This document shows positions 5,419 through 7,060 of a stretch of 7,060 nt of DNA, piece after piece (within the stretch, counting starts at the first letter, position 1; every line of letters begins with the position of its first letter). The notes below the pieces were generated by a model. The model searched no databases, was not told the DNA's origin, and worked only from the letters and a program-made list of their open reading frames with translations. Both the position numbers and the translations under genes were made by a program. The stretch comes from Flavobacterium sp. (GTDB lineage Bacteria; Bacteroidota; Bacteroidia; Flavobacteriales; Flavobacteriaceae), in contig JASLHL010000177.1 of the NCBI GenBank assembly GCA_030152225.1, positions 1-7,060 on the forward strand, written 5' to 3'.

Positions 5419-5985
5419 ATGAAAAAGTTTTTAATTGTCGGTTTAGGAAATATTGGTGTGGAGTATATTCACACCCGTCACAATATTGGATTTAAAGTTG
5501 TAGACCAAGTAGCTCGTGAGTTAGGTGGCGATTGGCAAACGATGAAGTTGGGTAGCTTAGCAGAAGTGAAGGTGAAAGGAAGAACCTTGTTATTACTCAA
5601 GCCTAATACCTATATGAATCTCAGTGGAAAGGCTGTCCAATATTGGATGCAGAAAGAGAATATTCCCATCGAAAATGTACTTGTTGTCACGGATGATTTA
5701 AATATTCCCTTTGGAACAATCCGCATTAAAGCAAAAGGTTCCGATGGAGGACATAATGGATTGAAAAATATTCAGGCCGTGCTAAACAGTACCAATTATC
5801 CGCGTTTTCGCTTTGGAATTAGCGATGAATTTAAGAAAGGACAGCAAGTAGATTACGTCTTGGGGGAATGGTCTGAAGAGGAGAAAGAAAAGCTTGTAGA
5901 GCGCTTAGAAACGTCTTCTAAGGCTATTCAAGAGTTTGCTTTGGGCGGATTAAACAATGCGATGAATATGTACAACGCGAAGTAA
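5419..5985 (+). CDS. pth: Peptidyl-tRNA hydrolase
   Basis: Pth cleaves the ester bond of peptidyl-tRNA released from stalled ribosomes and recycles the tRNA; it is cytosolic and usually essential. The 188 residues match the bacterial family (about 185-195). Family motifs are the N-terminal FLIVGLGNIGVEYIHTRHNIG (about 4-24) with Asn11 and the catalytic His21, KPNTYMNLSG (61-70) with Asn67, VTDDLNIPFG (90-99) with Asp92, and KGSDGGHNGLKNI (106-118) with Asn113. YPRFRFGIS and VDYVLGEWSEEE follow. The catalytic set is complete. It lies between two terminators with its own -7 element, so it is probably monocistronic, and it faces aspS tail to tail. Confidence 0.97.
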   Translation: MKKFLIVGLGNIGVEYIHTRHNIGFKVVDQVARELGGDWQTMKLGSLAEVKVKGRTLLLLKPNTYMNLSGKAVQYWMQKENIPIENVLVVTDDLNIPFGTIRIKAKGSDGGHNGLKNIQAVLNSTNYPRFRFGISDEFKKGQQVDYVLGEWSEEEKEKLVERLETSSKAIQEFALGGLNNAMNMYNAK

Positions 5986-6005
5986 GTCAATCAAGCTATA
6001 AGAAT

Positions 6006-6042
6006 AAAAAAGGAATGAGTTTATCAAGCGCATTCCTTTTTT
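6006..6042 (+). terminator. pth rho-independent terminator
   Basis: AAAAAAGGAATG (6006-6017) pairs with CATTCCTTTTTT (6031-6042) around a 13-nt loop, giving a 12-bp stem with a built-in T-run, 20 nt after the pth stop. The symmetric A-run would also allow termination on the minus strand. Confidence 0.88.
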
Positions 6043-6066
6043 ATTTGATTTCATCCATCAACTAAA

Positions 6067-6108
6067 TCGTAAACCGTAAGTTGTAAACTGTTAACCGTTT
6101 ACAACCAT
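6067..6108. repeat. Degenerate heptanucleotide tandem repeat containing a 9-bp inverted repeat
   Basis: Five 7-bp units run head to tail: TCGTAAA, CCGTAAG, TTGTAAA, CTGTTAA, CCGTTTA (6067-6101), consensus YYGTWAA apart from a base or two. Superimposed is a perfect inverted repeat, GTTGTAAAC (6080-6088) / GTTTACAAC (6097-6105), around an 8-nt loop containing GTTAAC. It sits between the convergent pth and aspS terminators. No T-run follows, so it is not itself a terminator. The repeat structure is seen directly; its function is unknown. Confidence 0.6.
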
Positions 6109-6135
6109 AAAAAAGAGAGCCATTGGCTCTCTTTT
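6106..6135 (-). terminator. aspS rho-independent terminator
   Basis: AAAAGAGAGCC (6111-6121) pairs with GGCTCTCTTTT (6125-6135) around a 3-nt loop. Read on the minus strand, the stem ends in a T-run just after the aspS stop codon, 4 nt away. Confidence 0.9.
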
Positions 6136-6139
6136 GTAG

Positions 6140-7060
6140 TTATGCTTTAATAGCGATGTGTAATTCTTCTAATTGTTCTGGTCGAATTGCACTTGGTGCA
6201 TCGATCATCACATCTCTTCCTGAGTTGTTTTTAGGGAAGGCAATGAAATCGCGAATCGTTTCTTGTCCGCCTAAAATAGCAACTAAACGGTCTAATCCAA
6301 AAGCTAATCCTCCGTGTGGTGGTGCACCATACTGGAAGGCATTCATCAAGAAGCCGAATTGTTTCTCTGCTTCCTCTTTGGAAAAGCCCAAGTGTTTAAA
6401 CATCAGTTCTTGTGTTACTTTATCGTGAATACGAATCGATCCTCCTCCAATTTCATTTCCATTTAACACCATATCGTATGCATTGGCGCGAACTTTACCT
6501 GGATCCGTATCTAACAAGTCCATATCTTCTTTCTTAGGCGATGTAAAGGGATGGTGCATAGCGAAATATCTTCCCGATTCTTCGTCCCATTCGAATAATG
6601 GGAAATCAATCACCCATAATGGAGCAAATTCATCTGATTTTCTCAAACCTAAGCGGTTTCCTAGCTCCATGCGAAGGGCACTTAATTGCGCTCTTGTTTT
6701 GTTTGCAGGACCTGAAAGTACAAGGATGATATCTCCTGCTTCTGCTCCTGTAATTGTAGCCCACTGTTTCAAATCTTCTTGGTCATAGAATTTATCTACA
6801 GATGATTTGAAAGAGCCATCAGCTTCACATTTACAATATACCATACCGGATGCGCCTACTTGTGGGCGTTTTACCCAGTCAATTAAAGCATCGATTTCTT
6901 TTCTTGTATAAGCAGCTCCACCAGGAACAGCAATTCCTACTACTAATTCAGCACTGTTGAAAACACCAAATTCTTTGTGTTGAGCAACGGCATTTAACTC
7001 GCCAAATTTCATTCCGAAACGGATATCTGGTTTATCATTACCATACGTACGCATCGCCTC
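6140..7060 (-). CDS. aspS: Aspartate--tRNA ligase, C-terminal half (runs off the window)
   Basis: AspRS charges tRNA-Asp with aspartate (class II synthetase). Only the last 306 residues lie in the window; a full bacterial enzyme has about 580-590, so its start is beyond the right edge. The visible part opens with [20 protein letters not shown]. It then has the bacterial GAD insertion domain ([17 protein letters not shown] through [15 protein letters not shown]). The catalytic core resumes with [38 protein letters not shown] and class II motif 3, [16 protein letters not shown]. The end, [19 protein letters not shown], is typical. No frameshift is seen. Whether it is the discriminating or non-discriminating type cannot be judged, because the anticodon-binding domain is missing. 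It is convergent with pth. Confidence 0.97.
   Translation of the reverse strand, partial: EAMRTYGNDKPDIRFGMKFGELNAVAQHKEFGVFNSAELVVGIAVPGGAAYTRKEIDALIDWVKRPQVGASGMVYCKCEADGSFKSSVDKFYDQEDLKQWATITGAEAGDIILVLSGPANKTRAQLSALRMELGNRLGLRKSDEFAPLWVIDFPLFEWDEESGRYFAMHHPFTSPKKEDMDLLDTDPGKVRANAYDMVLNGNEIGGGSIRIHDKVTQELMFKHLGFSKEEAEKQFGFLMNAFQYGAPPHGGLAFGLDRLVAILGGQETIRDFIAFPKNNSGRDVMIDAPSAIRPEQLEELHIAIKA

Noticed and set aside
5204..5422. Frame overlapping the end of L25 and the pth upstream region
   Set aside because: It begins inside L25 in another frame and crosses the L25 terminator; no family features.
6123..6788. Plus-strand open frames opposite aspS
   Set aside because: They are antisense shadows of a clearly conserved aspS coding region.
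1..7060. CRISPR array or defence operon
   Set aside because: No regularly spaced repeats with spacers and no defence-type proteins are present; apart from the transposon the genes are housekeeping.

Overview
The window looks like a low-GC member of the Bacteroidota, most likely a flavobacterium (Flavobacteriaceae/Weeksellaceae type; Myroides-like is a guess). Several genes are preceded by the TANNTTTG -7 element typical of that phylum, start codons generally lack Shine-Dalgarno sequences, the tRNA-Leu gene does not encode its CCA end, and RecX, PRPP synthase, L25 and Pth read as flavobacterial versions.

Layout: (1) 1-130 is the 3' end of a 5S rRNA, hence the end of an rRNA operon, closed by a strong GNRA-loop terminator. 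(2) 131-2003 is an accessory island between the rRNA operon and recX. It holds one intact IS110-family (DEDD) transposase at 445-1665, flanked by about 315 nt of structured non-coding DNA upstream and about 300 nt downstream. IS110 elements are the ones whose non-coding ends encode a guide ('bridge' or 'seek') RNA, so these flanks are the most interesting part of the window. (3) 2004-3137 holds divergent recX (minus) and a DinB-like protein gene (plus). (4) 3138-3552 is mostly non-coding and contains two bidirectional terminators and a tRNA-Leu(CAA) on the minus strand. (5) 3712-5985 is a housekeeping block on the plus strand: prs (PRPP synthase), rplY/ctc (L25), a terminator, then pth with its own promoter. 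(6) 6140-7060 is the C-terminal half of aspS on the minus strand, convergent with pth.

The housekeeping genes serve nucleotide biosynthesis (prs) and translation (L25, Pth, AspRS, tRNA-Leu, 5S rRNA). prs and L25 probably share a transcript; pth is separated from them by a terminator. The transposon appears to have landed in the spacer after an rRNA operon, where it disrupts no gene.

Limits: element ends, promoter calls and RNA folds were made by eye. The guide RNA of the IS110 element is an inference from family knowledge plus local inverted repeats, and its position (upstream or downstream of the transposase) could not be settled from this one copy.
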